Below, piece by piece: positions 26,401-34,934 of a stretch of DNA of 56,990 nt (positions are counted from its first letter, which is position 1; each line of letters opens with the position of its first letter). Source of the stretch: Leyella stercorea. Its GTDB lineage: Bacteria; Bacteroidota; Bacteroidia; Bacteroidales; Bacteroidaceae. Made by a program: the position numbers and the translations under genes. Where the stretch lies: assembly GCF_021531655.1 (NCBI RefSeq), contig NZ_JADYUF010000021.1, forward strand, positions 1-56,990. Reading direction: 5' to 3'. The notes beneath the pieces were generated by a model. That model saw only the letters and a list, made by a program, of their open reading frames with translations. It searched no databases and was not told the origin of the DNA.

Positions 26401-27058
26401 GAAGACTTGTCCACTGCTGTTTTGCTTGCTGCTCCATGGTGTAGTCCCAATGAAACACTTCGCGTGTGTCGAACATTCGTTGAATGTTGTAGGGTGTGCC
26501 TGAGAGATATAGTGTATGCAGCGAGCGGTTTTGCAGGAATGCAGCAATCACTTCTTGTCCGAGTCGTGAGTAGACGCCTTCGTGTGCCTCATCGACAATC
26601 ATAAGGTCCCACTGTGTGCTGAATATGTCATTGTTCTTCTCAATGCCTTTCTGTTTGTTGACGCGACATGAGCCACGCAAGTCCTGCATTGATGCGAAAT
26701 ATATATAATGGACATTGATGTCCTTTTGTGCTTGTGCCTCAAGGGCTTCGAATGATAGGGCATCAGCCGATTGCATTGTAAGTGGTAGAGCCTGCTGACG
26801 CTTGCATCCGTAGAGCCAGTCGGTCATTCCAAGCTTTTGTAGCGAACAAAACCATTCTTCACGCACGTTTGGACGATGTGTGAGGATGAGTGTGCGACGG
26901 TAGCCGCATTGGCGTGCCACTTCAAGTGCACACAATGTCTTGCCGAAACGCATCTTTGCATTCCACAGCATGTTGTGCTTGCGCTTGAAGTATCTGACAG
27001 TTTGAGCTATGGCCTGTTGCTGTTCGCTTCTAAAATCAATATTATTGTTTGAGTCCAT
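23459..27058 (-). CDS. helicase fused to Eco57I-type adenine methyltransferase (restriction-like)
   Basis: A 1199-residue fusion. The N-terminal half is a superfamily 2 helicase: Q-motif-like RSEQQQAI, Walker A core MRFGKT (36-41), DEAH (156-159), SGTP (motif III), and a distal GRLTMGVSIPEW...QTIFRCQSP block with motifs V and VI. A Lys/Thr-rich linker near residues 555-585 follows. The C-terminal half is an Eco57I-like N6-adenine methyltransferase with an SAM motif I (VLDIASKTGLYSL, about 752) and catalytic NPPY (about 870), then a likely target-recognition region. No Mrr or PD-ExK nuclease is visible, unlike classical type ISP enzymes. It begins one base into the stop of the upstream gene (TAATG), so the two are coupled. 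Probably a restriction or epigenetic defence component. Confidence 0.85.
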   Translation of the reverse strand: MDSNNNIDFRSEQQQAIAQTVRYFKRKHNMLWNAKMRFGKTLCALEVARQCGYRRTLILTHRPNVREEWFCSLQKLGMTDWLYGCKRQQALPLTMQSADALSFEALEAQAQKDINVHYIYFASMQDLRGSCRVNKQKGIEKNNDIFSTQWDLMIVDEAHEGVYSRLGQEVIAAFLQNRSLHTLYLSGTPYNIQRMFDTREVFHWDYTMEQQAKQQWTSLHPKTTNPYEGLAQMNILTYDISDKMRSLTKADGLNFAELFRTETTVDNTSRFVHEADVRKFITLIGKDSNDKTQPYANAYLQPSLNHTLWYVPGVMAAKCLAEILGEDSPTNPFSEYTIVNVAGNGEAGSDRLDIYEQTRFERSALERVKTAVTQHDKTITLSCGRLTMGVSIPEWNAVLMLAGSAETGSMRYFQTIFRCQSPYTDRNVKHKCFAIDFAPKRTLTVVDQYINNNTSTNDADERRQKLTDFLHYCPLVEIKHGKQTVYNTESFIQSINSTYSETLIRNGFRDDCLYGNLDNLRQQDMKLLDQVAEAMVLGVLAERQRNKETLTKNPRKKTAATKNNTKKTELSTSEKEAVAAAREASSRLTPRQRALAILSQISTRLPLMIYGTVDNVEGLTLDSFIKSIDPDSWREFMPTGITLRMFERLKHFYREDIFVATAKAIVARLHKADSLYVPDRINCIAQILSDFCYPDRETILTPWQTVNRHMADTLGGYCFFDNSFGKMLSEPRFVYNGDATQHTMMNPKVRVLDIASKTGLYSLYVAYSLYKLRSSQSQGLFDTLTDDEAQQLWDDIVSNNIFALCRTRMADRVTRRTLMGYRDNSNINICHMADMNSQVILYKRKFIRTVTDPHNFSSNKKMKQLKFDAIIGNPPYQVNIGTQKDNYGIPLYNHFVDTAREMNPDYISMIMPSRWFTGGRGLDSFRQSMLADHHLRSISDFVDSKECFPTVDISGGVNYFLWDKKHNGSCTFTNTLYGKMQTCERNLDQYPIFVRNNEALTLINKAASNNASMLNTIVCGQTPFGFVTTFRGSANPETDADTLLLKSSGNDSYVLRSEVKKNAQLIDLHKVVFSKATCEHAGTPDRNGQFRILSSLAILDPGTVCTQSYLVGGAFAEADEAANYMTYLKTKFVRFLMLQTITSQDLSPEKFMFVPSQDFTTSSDIDWTQEITLVDQQLYRKYKLTDDEIILIEKTIKPF

Positions 27059-27924
27059 TATATTTGTTTACTAATCAGTCGTTTAAACATTAATTTGTCG
27101 CCTTTGAGTGGCGATGCTCCTTTCCATGACATGATATAGCAGGGGAGTTCGGTGTCGGGTATTGTATACTTGACACCATCCATTTGCCATATGTTCCATG
27201 TGATTATTTCGGCGGCTTTGAGCATTATCTCGATACGAGGCAGTTTTTGCCACCGTTCAAGATAGTAGTCACAGAATGTGTTGAATATGTTTTCTCTTGC
27301 AAGGAAAACATTGTCGTGTTGCATGTCGAATCCGTATGTCGATTGCAGCGCCATGAAGGCTTTGTTTAGCCATATGCGTCGGGAGTTTTCGTTGGCGGTG
27401 TGTGGCGTGTTTTCGTTGATTACTCTGAATTTTCGGTCGAGAATACCTATGCGTTTATTTAGGGGAATTTCTAACCCAGATGTGGTGTCGTATCTGCTTG
27501 CAAGATAAGGGGCTTCGCCACAGGTAAATTCAATTCGTCGACTCTGCACGTATTTCAGCCATGGTTTGTCGGCTGTGAATACTATAGGTTGTGTTGTGGA
27601 TTCCCATACGTGACAGCCATCTGCTGTCACTGTTTCGACATTGAAAACATTGGGACGACCGAACCATTGCTCGTCGATAAGGTTGTTTTGGGCGTTGCAA
27701 ATCCATGCTGGGGTGAATACTTCGGCGCGTGTCTTGGCGCGAACCACCTGCTGGTGTGTATGCTTGAAGGCTCGTGGAAGTATTTGGTCAATGTCGTCGG
27801 CATGTAATATGCTTTCATGACATCCTCCCATACTCAGTGTCTGATCTATAAGTAATGACGCAAGAACCCGCTTGTTGCTTCTTGTTATTGGGGGGTTGAA
27901 TGTCAAGTGTGGCGCAGAGGTCAT
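27058..27924 (-). CDS. restriction system subunit M-like protein
   Basis: A 288-residue protein of the kind annotated restriction endonuclease subunit M. It contains TRAEVFTPAWICNAQNNLID (64-83), which matches the N-terminal motif X region (ExFTP) that adenine methyltransferases use for SAM binding, but it has no NPPY of its own. The rest includes GILDRKFRVINENT and ITWNIWQMDG, typical of this family. It is the promoter-proximal gene of the unit and its stop overlaps the fusion gene's start by one base. It probably completes or regulates the methyltransferase half of the partner. No nuclease motif seen. Confidence 0.75.
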   Translation of the reverse strand: MTSAPHLTFNPPITRSNKRVLASLLIDQTLSMGGCHESILHADDIDQILPRAFKHTHQQVVRAKTRAEVFTPAWICNAQNNLIDEQWFGRPNVFNVETVTADGCHVWESTTQPIVFTADKPWLKYVQSRRIEFTCGEAPYLASRYDTTSGLEIPLNKRIGILDRKFRVINENTPHTANENSRRIWLNKAFMALQSTYGFDMQHDNVFLARENIFNTFCDYYLERWQKLPRIEIMLKAAEIITWNIWQMDGVKYTIPDTELPCYIMSWKGASPLKGDKLMFKRLISKQI

Positions 27925-27951
27925 TTGTGTTTCTGGGTTATGGCTATTGGC

Positions 27952-27992
27952 AAGAGGCTATGATGTCCAGCTGCTTGACACCATAGCCTCTT
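27952..27992. repeat. short hairpin copy of the CATAGCCTC repeat family
   Basis: Arms AAGAGGCTATGATGTC (27952-27967) and GACACCATAGCCTCTT (27977-27992) pair at 15 of 16 positions around a 9-nt loop. It lies 20 bp past the xpt stop on the minus strand, so it may shield or end that transcript, although no T-run follows. Its arms match the outer ends of the larger elements at 50143-50262 and 56357-56501. Confidence 0.75.
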
Positions 27993-28012
27993 ATTATTTT
28001 GGGCTCAAAAAA

Positions 28013-28585
28013 TTACTGCTCGTGAAGTTTTATTTCGCAGTTGTCGAGCGATTCGATGATAGCGAGCGACTCTACTCTTATGCCGCTCTCTCTGAGAAAT
28101 TTGCCTCCGTCCTGAAATGCTTTCTCAATGATGAATCCCATGCCTTCGAGTGTGGCTCCTGCCTGTTGGCAGAGGTCGATGATACCCTTGGCAGCGTTGC
28201 CGTTGGCGAGAAAGTCGTCAATGAAAAGTACGTGGTCGTCGGCGGTGAGGTAGTCGCGGCTGATGATTACGTCATACTCGCGCTGCTTGGTGAATGATGT
28301 CACCTTAGTGGCGAGCATATTGCCCATAGTGCTTGGTTTCTTCTTTTTTGCAAATACCACGGGCAGATTCATAAGAAATCCCATCATGATAGCGGGGGCT
28401 ATACCCGATGCTTCGATGGTAAGAATCTTGTTGACCTTGGTGCATGCAAATCGGCGGATAAACTCCACTGCGATGTCTTTCATCAGATTGGGGTCCATCT
28501 GATGGTTTATGAATTTGTCTACTTTGAGAATGCCACCAGGATAGCATTTCCCGTCTTTTAGAATTCGGTCTTTAAGAGCTTTCAT
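28013..28585 (-). CDS. xpt: xanthine phosphoribosyltransferase
   Basis: A 190-residue purine-salvage enzyme that converts xanthine and PRPP to XMP. It begins [23 protein letters not shown], a typical Xpt opening, and carries the PRPP-binding motif [14 protein letters not shown] (about 119-132). [11 protein letters not shown] is the usual loop before it. Length is that of Bacillus Xpt (194). It stands alone; no uracil-xanthine permease is adjacent. Confidence 0.95.
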   Translation of the reverse strand: MKALKDRILKDGKCYPGGILKVDKFINHQMDPNLMKDIAVEFIRRFACTKVNKILTIEASGIAPAIMMGFLMNLPVVFAKKKKPSTMGNMLATKVTSFTKQREYDVIISRDYLTADDHVLFIDDFLANGNAAKGIIDLCQQAGATLEGMGFIIEKAFQDGGKFLRESGIRVESLAIIESLDNCEIKLHEQ

Positions 28586-28651
28586 AAATGATATTGCTTA
28601 CGAATTATTTTACAATTTAAGGCTTGGTTAGGGCCATTTTCTTTCAGTTGG

Positions 28652-28659
28652 CAAAAATA
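28652..28659 (-). promoter_or_regulatory. -7 box (TATTTTTG) of xpt
   Basis: Minus-strand TAnnTTTG match 67 bp upstream of the xpt start, in the divergent spacer shared with the DUF2520 gene. No clear -33 element. Confidence 0.4.
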
Positions 28660-28713
28660 GCAAATCTTTTTTAAAAATAGGCAATATGCCTGTGGTTTTT
28701 GCAAAACAATGCC

Positions 28714-28721
28714 TACTTTTG
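28714..28721 (+). promoter_or_regulatory. -7 box (TACTTTTG) of the DUF2520-kdsC-like-maf genes
   Basis: Plus-strand TAnnTTTG match 54 bp before the start at 28775, in the divergent spacer with xpt. Confidence 0.45.
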
Positions 28722-28774
28722 TACCTGTTAGCATTTGATAATGCAGCGTGAAGCAGATAAAAACTAATAGTAAA

Positions 28775-29569
28775 ATGAGAATTATAATCATTGGAGCTGG
28801 CAATGTTGCTACGCATATTGCTCTGGCTTTGAAACGGGCTGGGTTGCCGCCAACTCAGATTTGGAGCCGCACGACGGAGTCGGCTCAAGCTTTGGCTGAG
28901 AGTGTTGGATGTTTGTATACGAATTGTCTTGACGACATAATTACAGATGCCGATGCCTGTATAATCAGTGTGAAGGACAGATATGTCAAGGACATTGCCG
29001 CACAGGTATGCAAAGGCCGCTGTCAGACTGTGTTTATGCATACGTCTGGTAGTGTTGGTTTGGATGTGTTTAATGATCTTTGTGATAGTTGTGGCGTGCT
29101 TTATCCTATGCAGACATTTAGTAAGGATAAAGAATTGGACTTTAAGAAAATACCATGTTTTGTTGAAGGAAATAATAAAACTTCTACAAAGATTATTATG
29201 AAATTGGCATCGACTATATCGAATAATGTTCACTACATGACGAGCGACGACCGTAAATGGTTGCATCTTGCTGCTGTTTTTGCGTGCAATTTCAGCAATG
29301 CCTGTTATGTTGTATCTGATGGTATATTGCGTCGTAATGGATTGGATTTCACTATTCTACAGCCATTGCTTGAAGAAACAATAAGCAAGTTGGGGACATT
29401 GGCTCCAATTGATGCTCAGACTGGTCCGGCAGTACGTGGCGACAAGAATATTCTAGATTCACAGGTTGCAATGCTAGCCGACAACGAAAGTGTGCAGAAA
29501 CTATACATCAAAATGTCGGAAATAATAGCCGAACAGCAAAGTAATAAGAAATTAGAATCGGGTAAGTAA
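28775..29569 (+). CDS. Rossmann-like/DUF2520 protein
   Basis: A 264-residue protein with an N-terminal NAD(P)-binding fold ([19 protein letters not shown], a GxGNVA dinucleotide motif) and a C-terminal helical DUF2520 domain (from about 130). It resembles ProC/6-phosphogluconate dehydrogenase-type reductases; the substrate is not established for this family. I start at 28775, because the ATG at 28748 adds nine residues ahead of the canonical beta strand. The next gene follows after 20 bp, suggesting an operon with the KdsC-like phosphatase and maf, an order common in Bacteroidales. Confidence 0.88.
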   Translation: MRIIIIGAGNVATHIALALKRAGLPPTQIWSRTTESAQALAESVGCLYTNCLDDIITDADACIISVKDRYVKDIAAQVCKGRCQTVFMHTSGSVGLDVFNDLCDSCGVLYPMQTFSKDKELDFKKIPCFVEGNNKTSTKIIMKLASTISNNVHYMTSDDRKWLHLAAVFACNFSNACYVVSDGILRRNGLDFTILQPLLEETISKLGTLAPIDAQTGPAVRGDKNILDSQVAMLADNESVQKLYIKMSEIIAEQQSNKKLESGK

Positions 29570-29589
29570 AACTTAGTATCGAGAAAATC

Positions 29590-30108
29590 ATGATAAACTA
29601 CGATTTGAAGAAAATCAAGGCTGTCCTGTTTGATGTCGATGGTGTACTCTCGGCTGAGACTATATTGTTAAGTTCCGAAGGCGAACCACTTCGTACGGTG
29701 AACATAAAGGACGGCTATGCCATTCAATTTGCATGTAAGGTTGGATTGCGCATTGCCATTATCACGGGGGGCAACACGGCAGCTGTACGCAAACGCTATG
29801 AGGGGCTTGGCGTGAAGGACATATGTATGGGTGCTGGCGTCAAGATTACGGCTTACGACGAACTGCTACAGCGATATGGTCTGGAAGACGAGGAGGTGAT
29901 GTTCGTTGGCGATGACATTCCCGACTATCAAGTGATGAAGCGTGTTGGCTGTGCGTGCTGCCCCAATGATGCTTGCGACGATATTAAGAGCATTAGTACA
30001 TATATAAGTGGCCGAATAGGCGGTCATGGCGTGGGGCGCGACGTAATAGAACAGGTGCTGCGGGCGCAAGGCAAATGGCTAAATGAAGATGCTGCTTTTG
30101 GTTGGTAG
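29590..30108 (+). CDS. KdsC-like HAD phosphatase
   Basis: A 172-residue HAD hydrolase with the nucleophile motif LFDVDGVLS (DxD), motif II in IITGGNTA, and the metal-binding FVGDDIPD. Length and the capless layout match 3-deoxy-D-manno-octulosonate 8-phosphate phosphatase, which acts in lipopolysaccharide core synthesis. No kdsA or kdsB gene is adjacent, so the substrate is inferred. It lies between the DUF2520 gene and maf. Confidence 0.85.
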   Translation: MINYDLKKIKAVLFDVDGVLSAETILLSSEGEPLRTVNIKDGYAIQFACKVGLRIAIITGGNTAAVRKRYEGLGVKDICMGAGVKITAYDELLQRYGLEDEEVMFVGDDIPDYQVMKRVGCACCPNDACDDIKSISTYISGRIGGHGVGRDVIEQVLRAQGKWLNEDAAFGW

Positions 30109-30184
30109 AAAGCTAAATTGGCATGAAACAATATAATAAATAAGGTGATGAGATTGTAATTAAAATAATATAAAGAAATATACA

Positions 30185-30769
30185 ATGGAAATTATACTGG
30201 CAAGTAATTCGCCCCGTAGGAAGGAATTGCTCAATCAACTAGGACTTGATTTTGAAGTGAGGGTGATGAGTGGCATAGACGAGTCCTATCCCGACAACCT
30301 GCCATCGAAGGATGTTGCCGAATATATCGCGTCGAAGAAATCGTCGGCCTATTCGATAGCTTCTGACGAACTCCTTATTACGGCTGACACAATAGTAGTC
30401 GTAGGACATGACATCTTGGGCAAACCTCATGATCGTGAGGATGCCTGCCGTATGCTGCGCGAAATAAGCGGCAAGACTCATCATGTAATAACTGGTGTAT
30501 GCATAAGAACGGACAGCAAGCAAAGCCGATTCTCTGTGTCTACCGACGTGAAATTCAAAAATCTCACGGATGGTGAGATTGATTTCTATGTAGACCATTT
30601 CAAACCTTACGACAAGGCTGGAGCCTATGGCATTCAGGAGTGGATTGGCTTGGTTGGGGTTGAGTCTATCTCGGGTAGTTTCTATAATGTAATGGGGCTG
30701 CCCGTGCAGCGCATATATGAGGAATTGACTGCTTCGTTCGGTTTGAACTTGGATAGCATCAATCCGTAG
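30185..30769 (+). CDS. maf: Maf-family nucleotide pyrophosphatase
   Basis: A 194-residue Maf/HAM1-fold enzyme. It opens LASNSPRRKELLNQLG, the family signature, and has TADTIVV with the catalytic aspartate and KPHDREDA. Such proteins hydrolyse dTTP, UTP or modified nucleotides to monophosphates. The middle PYDKAGAYGIQEWIG is also diagnostic. It lies 76 bp after the KdsC-like gene. Confidence 0.93.
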   Translation: MEIILASNSPRRKELLNQLGLDFEVRVMSGIDESYPDNLPSKDVAEYIASKKSSAYSIASDELLITADTIVVVGHDILGKPHDREDACRMLREISGKTHHVITGVCIRTDSKQSRFSVSTDVKFKNLTDGEIDFYVDHFKPYDKAGAYGIQEWIGLVGVESISGSFYNVMGLPVQRIYEELTASFGLNLDSINP

Positions 30770-30837
30770 TAGTAAAAAAATGTGACATATTTAATATATT
30801 TTAGACTCTATATTTCGCCTTAGAGATATTATTTATG

Positions 30838-30845
30838 TAATTTTG
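30838..30845 (+). promoter_or_regulatory. -7 box (TAATTTTG) of the moxR-bat cluster
   Basis: TAnnTTTG match. A start of transcription near 30851 lies beyond the earliest in-frame start at 30843, which supports a downstream start (30870 or 30906) for the MoxR gene. Confidence 0.5.
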
Positions 30846-30905
30846 CGTGTGAAAAAGGTCGTAAGACCTATGTTTAATGAATTTAGAAAATTAATTATTA
30901 CTGAA

Positions 30906-31901
30906 ATGTCAGAATCAATAGATATCCGCCAACTTAATGCCCGGATAGAACAGCAAAGCAGTTTTGTCACCAATTTGGTGACCGGTATGAACCAGGTAAT
31001 CGTAGGCCAGAAGCACCTTGTAGAGTCGTTGCTTATATCGCTTCTTAGTGATGGACACATCCTGCTGGAGGGTGTTCCGGGATTGGCAAAGACACTTGCC
31101 ATCAAGACATTGTCAAGTCTTGTAGACGCAGACTTCAGCCGTATTCAGTTTACTCCCGACCTCTTGCCAGCCGACGTTATTGGTACATTGGTCTACTCGC
31201 AGAAGGACGAGTCTTTCCATGTGAAGAAGGGTCCTGTGTTTGCCAACTTCGTATTGGCCGATGAGATTAACCGTGCGCCAGCCAAGGTGCAGAGTGCACT
31301 GCTTGAGGCAATGCAGGAACATCAGGTAACAATCGGCGAGCAGACATTTGCTTTGCCTAAGCCTTTCCTCGTTATGGCTACACAGAACCCTATTGAGCAG
31401 GAGGGAACATATCAGTTGCCTGAGGCTCAAGTCGACCGTTTCATGCTTAAGGTGGTAATTGGTTATCCTACACTGGAAGAGGAAAAACAGATTATTCGTG
31501 AGAATATCAAGGGCGAGCTCAAAAACGTGCTGCCAGTGACTACTGCAGAGGAGATAATGAAGGCTCGTGCCGTAGTTGAGGACGTGTATATTGACGAGAA
31601 GATAGAGCAATATATTGCGGATATAGTGTTTGCATCGCGCTATCCCGAAAAGTATGGTCTGGCAGAAATCAAGGATATGATTACGTTTGGTGGTTCGCCA
31701 CGTGCAAGTATCAGTCTTGCCAAGGCAGCCCGTGCTTATGCCTTCATCAAGCATCGTGGCTATGTAGTGCCTGAGGACGTACGTGCCGTTGTTCACGACG
31801 TTATGCGCCACCGTATTGGCCTCTCGTATGAGGCGGAGGCAAGCAATGTGACGAGCGAGGACATAGTATCAAAGATTATCAATAAGGTTGAAGTACCCTA
31901 A
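30906..31901 (+). CDS. MoxR-family AAA+ ATPase
   Basis: A 331-residue AAA+ chaperone-like ATPase. Walker A is EGVPGLAKT (about residues 59-67), Walker B is FVLADEINRAP, sensor 1 lies in MATQNPIEQEGTYQLPEAQ, and the C-terminal lid domain is intact. MoxR proteins work with vWA-domain partners in metal insertion or complex assembly; the next genes encode exactly such partners. I start at MSESIDIRQLN (30906); an ATG at 30870 is an alternative. Confidence 0.94.
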   Translation: MSESIDIRQLNARIEQQSSFVTNLVTGMNQVIVGQKHLVESLLISLLSDGHILLEGVPGLAKTLAIKTLSSLVDADFSRIQFTPDLLPADVIGTLVYSQKDESFHVKKGPVFANFVLADEINRAPAKVQSALLEAMQEHQVTIGEQTFALPKPFLVMATQNPIEQEGTYQLPEAQVDRFMLKVVIGYPTLEEEKQIIRENIKGELKNVLPVTTAEEIMKARAVVEDVYIDEKIEQYIADIVFASRYPEKYGLAEIKDMITFGGSPRASISLAKAARAYAFIKHRGYVVPEDVRAVVHDVMRHRIGLSYEAEASNVTSEDIVSKIINKVEVP

Positions 31902-31928
31902 AAGGGTATAACGATCATTCGATTTATA

Positions 31929-32798
31929 ATGGAAACTTCAGAAATATTAAAGAAAGTCCGCAAGATTGAGATAAAGACCCGCGGACTCAGCCAGAACATC
32001 TTTGCAGGCCAGTATCATTCGGCCTTCAAGGGTAGGGGAATGGCTTTCTCTGAGGTGCGTGAATATCAGTTCGGCGACGACGTTCGCGACATTGACTGGA
32101 ATGTTACTGCGCGTTTCCGCAAACCGTTTGTCAAAGTTTTTGAGGAGGAGCGCGAGCTTACCGTAATGTTGATGATAGATGTGTCAGGGTCTCTCTCGTT
32201 CGGTACGCGTCATTGCACTAAGTCGGATATGGCTGTCGAGATTGCGGCAACCATAGCCTTCAGTGCAATCCAGAACAATGACAAGATTGGCGTGATTTTC
32301 TTCTCCGACCGTATCGAGAAATTCATTCCTCCAAAGAAGGGGCGAAAGCATATCTTATATATTATACGTGAGATGCTCGACTTCAAGCCGCAGAGCACCA
32401 GAACCGACATAGGAGAAGCTATGGCTTTCTTCACACGAGCTATGAAGCGCCGTGCTACGGTGTTTGTACTCAGCGATTTTCTTGACAATAAAGACTTTTT
32501 ACGACAAATGCAGATTGCCAGCCGTAAGCACGACATTATGGCCATACAGGTGTACGACGGATGGATGAAGAAACTGCCTGATGTAGGCTTGATGCGCATT
32601 GTCGATGCTGAGACAGGACACGAGATGTATCTTGACACGTCAAGCCGCAAGGTGCAGCGAATGCATGCACAATATTGGGCTGAATCGGAGGCAAAGCTGA
32701 AGGATGTCTTCTCGCGTTCGAAAATCGACTGGGTGTCGGTAGCGACTAACGACGATTATGTCAGAGCTATGATGCGTCTTTTCGGATCGCGTATTTAG
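31929..32798 (+). CDS. DUF58 domain protein (vWA-like)
   Basis: A 289-residue cytoplasmic protein with the DUF58 signature GDDVRDIDWNVTAR (about 50-63) and a vWA-like MIDAS motif DVSGSLSFG (about 84). It almost always follows moxR; the pair is thought to recruit the ATPase to the membrane-bound vWA proteins. It starts 27 bp after the MoxR gene. Confidence 0.93.
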   Translation: METSEILKKVRKIEIKTRGLSQNIFAGQYHSAFKGRGMAFSEVREYQFGDDVRDIDWNVTARFRKPFVKVFEEERELTVMLMIDVSGSLSFGTRHCTKSDMAVEIAATIAFSAIQNNDKIGVIFFSDRIEKFIPPKKGRKHILYIIREMLDFKPQSTRTDIGEAMAFFTRAMKRRATVFVLSDFLDNKDFLRQMQIASRKHDIMAIQVYDGWMKKLPDVGLMRIVDAETGHEMYLDTSSRKVQRMHAQYWAESEAKLKDVFSRSKIDWVSVATNDDYVRAMMRLFGSRI

Positions 32799-32835
32799 AG
32801 ATATTTACAGTCAGTCAAAACGTAAATAAAAAATA

Positions 32836-33909
32836 ATGAGGATATTCATTTCATACATATTGTCATTGCTGTTCTGCGCCACTGTGTGCAATGCTCAGGA
32901 CGTGACAGTAGAGTCAAAAATAGATTCCATAGCAATACTTATAGGCCAGCAGGCTCATTTGTCGGTAGAAGTGTCGGCAAAAGAAGGAGCTAACGTAGTG
33001 TTCCCGCATTTCAAGCGTTCGCAATATTATGTTCCTGGTGTTGAAGTGCTTGAAGAAACATCGTCCGAGCCAGTTGTCTCGGATGGCATTCTTAAGGTGA
33101 GCCATTCATATACGCTTACAAGTTTTGATGAGAAACTGTATCCGTTGCCAGGTGTCAAGGTGAAGGTGAACGGTAAGGTCTACACATCCAACCAGCTTGC
33201 TCTCAAGGTGGTGACATGTGATGTGGACACTCTTCATCCCGAAAAGTTCTTCCCTCCCAAGGATATACAGGACAATCCTTTCATGTGGAGCGAGTGGACT
33301 CCGCTGATGTGGTCGGCACTTGCTGTTATAGTGTTGTGTCTGGCTTTTGCCTATCTGTTGCAACGTTTGAAGCACAACAAGCCAATCATAGCCAAGATAC
33401 GCATTGTGAAGGTTGTACCTCCACATCAGAAAGCGCTCAATGAGATAGAAAACCTTAAGAAGGTGAACTTTGAGTCGACCGATGACCAGAAGGAATATTA
33501 CACAAAGCTAACCAAGGCTTTGCGTAAGTATATTAAGGAGCGTTTCGGATTCAATGCTATGGAGATGACAAGTTCGGAGATTATAATGCACCTCAAGGCC
33601 AATGGCGATGAGAGTATGATGAACGAACTGCAGGAACTCTTCATGACAGCTGATTTGGTGAAGTTTGCCAAATATTCTTCATTGCTAAACGAGAAGGACA
33701 TGAATCTCGTCAACGCCATAAACTTTATCGACAAGACGAAACGCGACGACGTTCCGACTGAGGAGAAGATTATGCCTACGCTGAGCGACGACGAGAAGAA
33801 GACCAACAAGAACCACAGAGTGATAAAGTCGTTACTGTGGCTGATTGGCATAGCAGCATTTGTTCTGGTGGTTTACATAGTCTACAACGCATGGCTGTTG
33901 CTGGAATAA
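32836..33909 (+). CDS. membrane protein of the bat cluster
   Basis: A 357-residue protein with a signal peptide (MRIFISYILSLLFCATVCNA), a periplasmic beta-rich domain (about 22-150) like the repeats of BatD, a membrane segment (about 155-177, LMWSALAVIVLCLAFAYLL), a charged cytoplasmic helical region, and a second membrane segment near the C-terminus. It lies between the DUF58 and BatA genes, the position of an unnamed gene in Bacteroides bat operons. Function not established beyond a role in the envelope complex. Confidence 0.8.
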   Translation: MRIFISYILSLLFCATVCNAQDVTVESKIDSIAILIGQQAHLSVEVSAKEGANVVFPHFKRSQYYVPGVEVLEETSSEPVVSDGILKVSHSYTLTSFDEKLYPLPGVKVKVNGKVYTSNQLALKVVTCDVDTLHPEKFFPPKDIQDNPFMWSEWTPLMWSALAVIVLCLAFAYLLQRLKHNKPIIAKIRIVKVVPPHQKALNEIENLKKVNFESTDDQKEYYTKLTKALRKYIKERFGFNAMEMTSSEIIMHLKANGDESMMNELQELFMTADLVKFAKYSSLLNEKDMNLVNAINFIDKTKRDDVPTEEKIMPTLSDDEKKTNKNHRVIKSLLWLIGIAAFVLVVYIVYNAWLLLE

Positions 33910-33918
33910 GAAAAACGA

Positions 33919-34923
33919 ATGACAATGGAATTTGCTAATAAAGAATACTTTATACTCATCTTACTGTTGATTCCGTACATTGTATGGTATCTTTTATATC
34001 GTAAGAAAAGCGTGCCCTCAATGCGTGTCAGTACAGCCGAAGCCTATCGTTACGGATACTGTACATGGCGTACACGTCTGGTGCACGTTCCGTTGGTGTT
34101 GCATTGCATCTGCTACACATTGCTCGTATGCGTATTGGCTCGTCCTCAGACACGTAATGCGTGGGATACTAAGTCGGTAGAGGGCATTGACATAATGCTT
34201 GCAATGGACGTTTCGACTTCCATGCTTGCCGAAGATCTCAAGCCCAACCGTCTTGAGGCTGCTAAGAATGTGGCTGCAGAATTCATAGCCGGACGTCCTA
34301 ACGACAATATAGGTCTTACCATTTTCGCCGGCGAATCGTTCACACAGTGTCCTATGACTACCGACCATACATCTCTGTTGTATATGATGCAGTCGGTGCG
34401 TACTGACATTGCTGCCAGAGGCATCATTTCTGACGGAACAGCCATTGGTATGGGCTTGGCAAATTCTGTGTCACGTCTGAAGAATTCAAAGGCCAAGAGC
34501 AAGGTGGTAATCTTGCTTACCGACGGTAGTAACAATATGGGCGACATCTCTCCTATGACGAGTGCTGAGATTGCCAAGAGCATGGGCATAAGAGTTTATA
34601 CTGTCGCTGTAGGTACAAATAAGGTGGCTCCCTACCCGGTGCCAGTGGCTGGAGGTATACAGTATGTAAACATGCCTGTAGAGATTGACACTAAGACACT
34701 CGAAGAAATTGCCCATACAACAGGTGGCAGCTCTTATCGTGCCACCAACAACAAAGAGTTGTCAAAGATTTACAAGGACATCGATACACTTGAGAAGACC
34801 AAGATGGACGTAAAGCGTTTTTCAAAGCGTTATGAGGCTTACCAGCCGTTCCTTCTCTTGGCTGTCATCTTGCTGCTTGTAGAGATAGTCTTGAGAAACA
34901 CAGTACTTCGTAAAATACCATAA
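33919..34923 (+). CDS. batA: BatA, vWA-domain aerotolerance protein
   Basis: A 334-residue membrane-anchored vWA protein. There are N-terminal membrane segments (about 10-27 and 55-75), the MIDAS motif DVSTSM (about 94-99), a TDGSNN loop (about 199), and a C-terminal membrane helix. The form AMDVSTSMLAEDLKPNRL is that of Bacteroides BatA. It lies nine bases after the previous gene. Bat proteins are linked to aerotolerance and periplasmic reducing power; the mechanism is unsettled. Confidence 0.9.
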   Translation: MTMEFANKEYFILILLLIPYIVWYLLYRKKSVPSMRVSTAEAYRYGYCTWRTRLVHVPLVLHCICYTLLVCVLARPQTRNAWDTKSVEGIDIMLAMDVSTSMLAEDLKPNRLEAAKNVAAEFIAGRPNDNIGLTIFAGESFTQCPMTTDHTSLLYMMQSVRTDIAARGIISDGTAIGMGLANSVSRLKNSKAKSKVVILLTDGSNNMGDISPMTSAEIAKSMGIRVYTVAVGTNKVAPYPVPVAGGIQYVNMPVEIDTKTLEEIAHTTGGSSYRATNNKELSKIYKDIDTLEKTKMDVKRFSKRYEAYQPFLLLAVILLLVEIVLRNTVLRKIP

Positions 34924-34934
34924 AGCGAAACAGT

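Noticed and set aside
28586..28774. purine riboswitch ahead of xpt
   Set aside because: The leader lacks the conserved junction and loop-loop sequences of the purine aptamer and is short and AT-rich.
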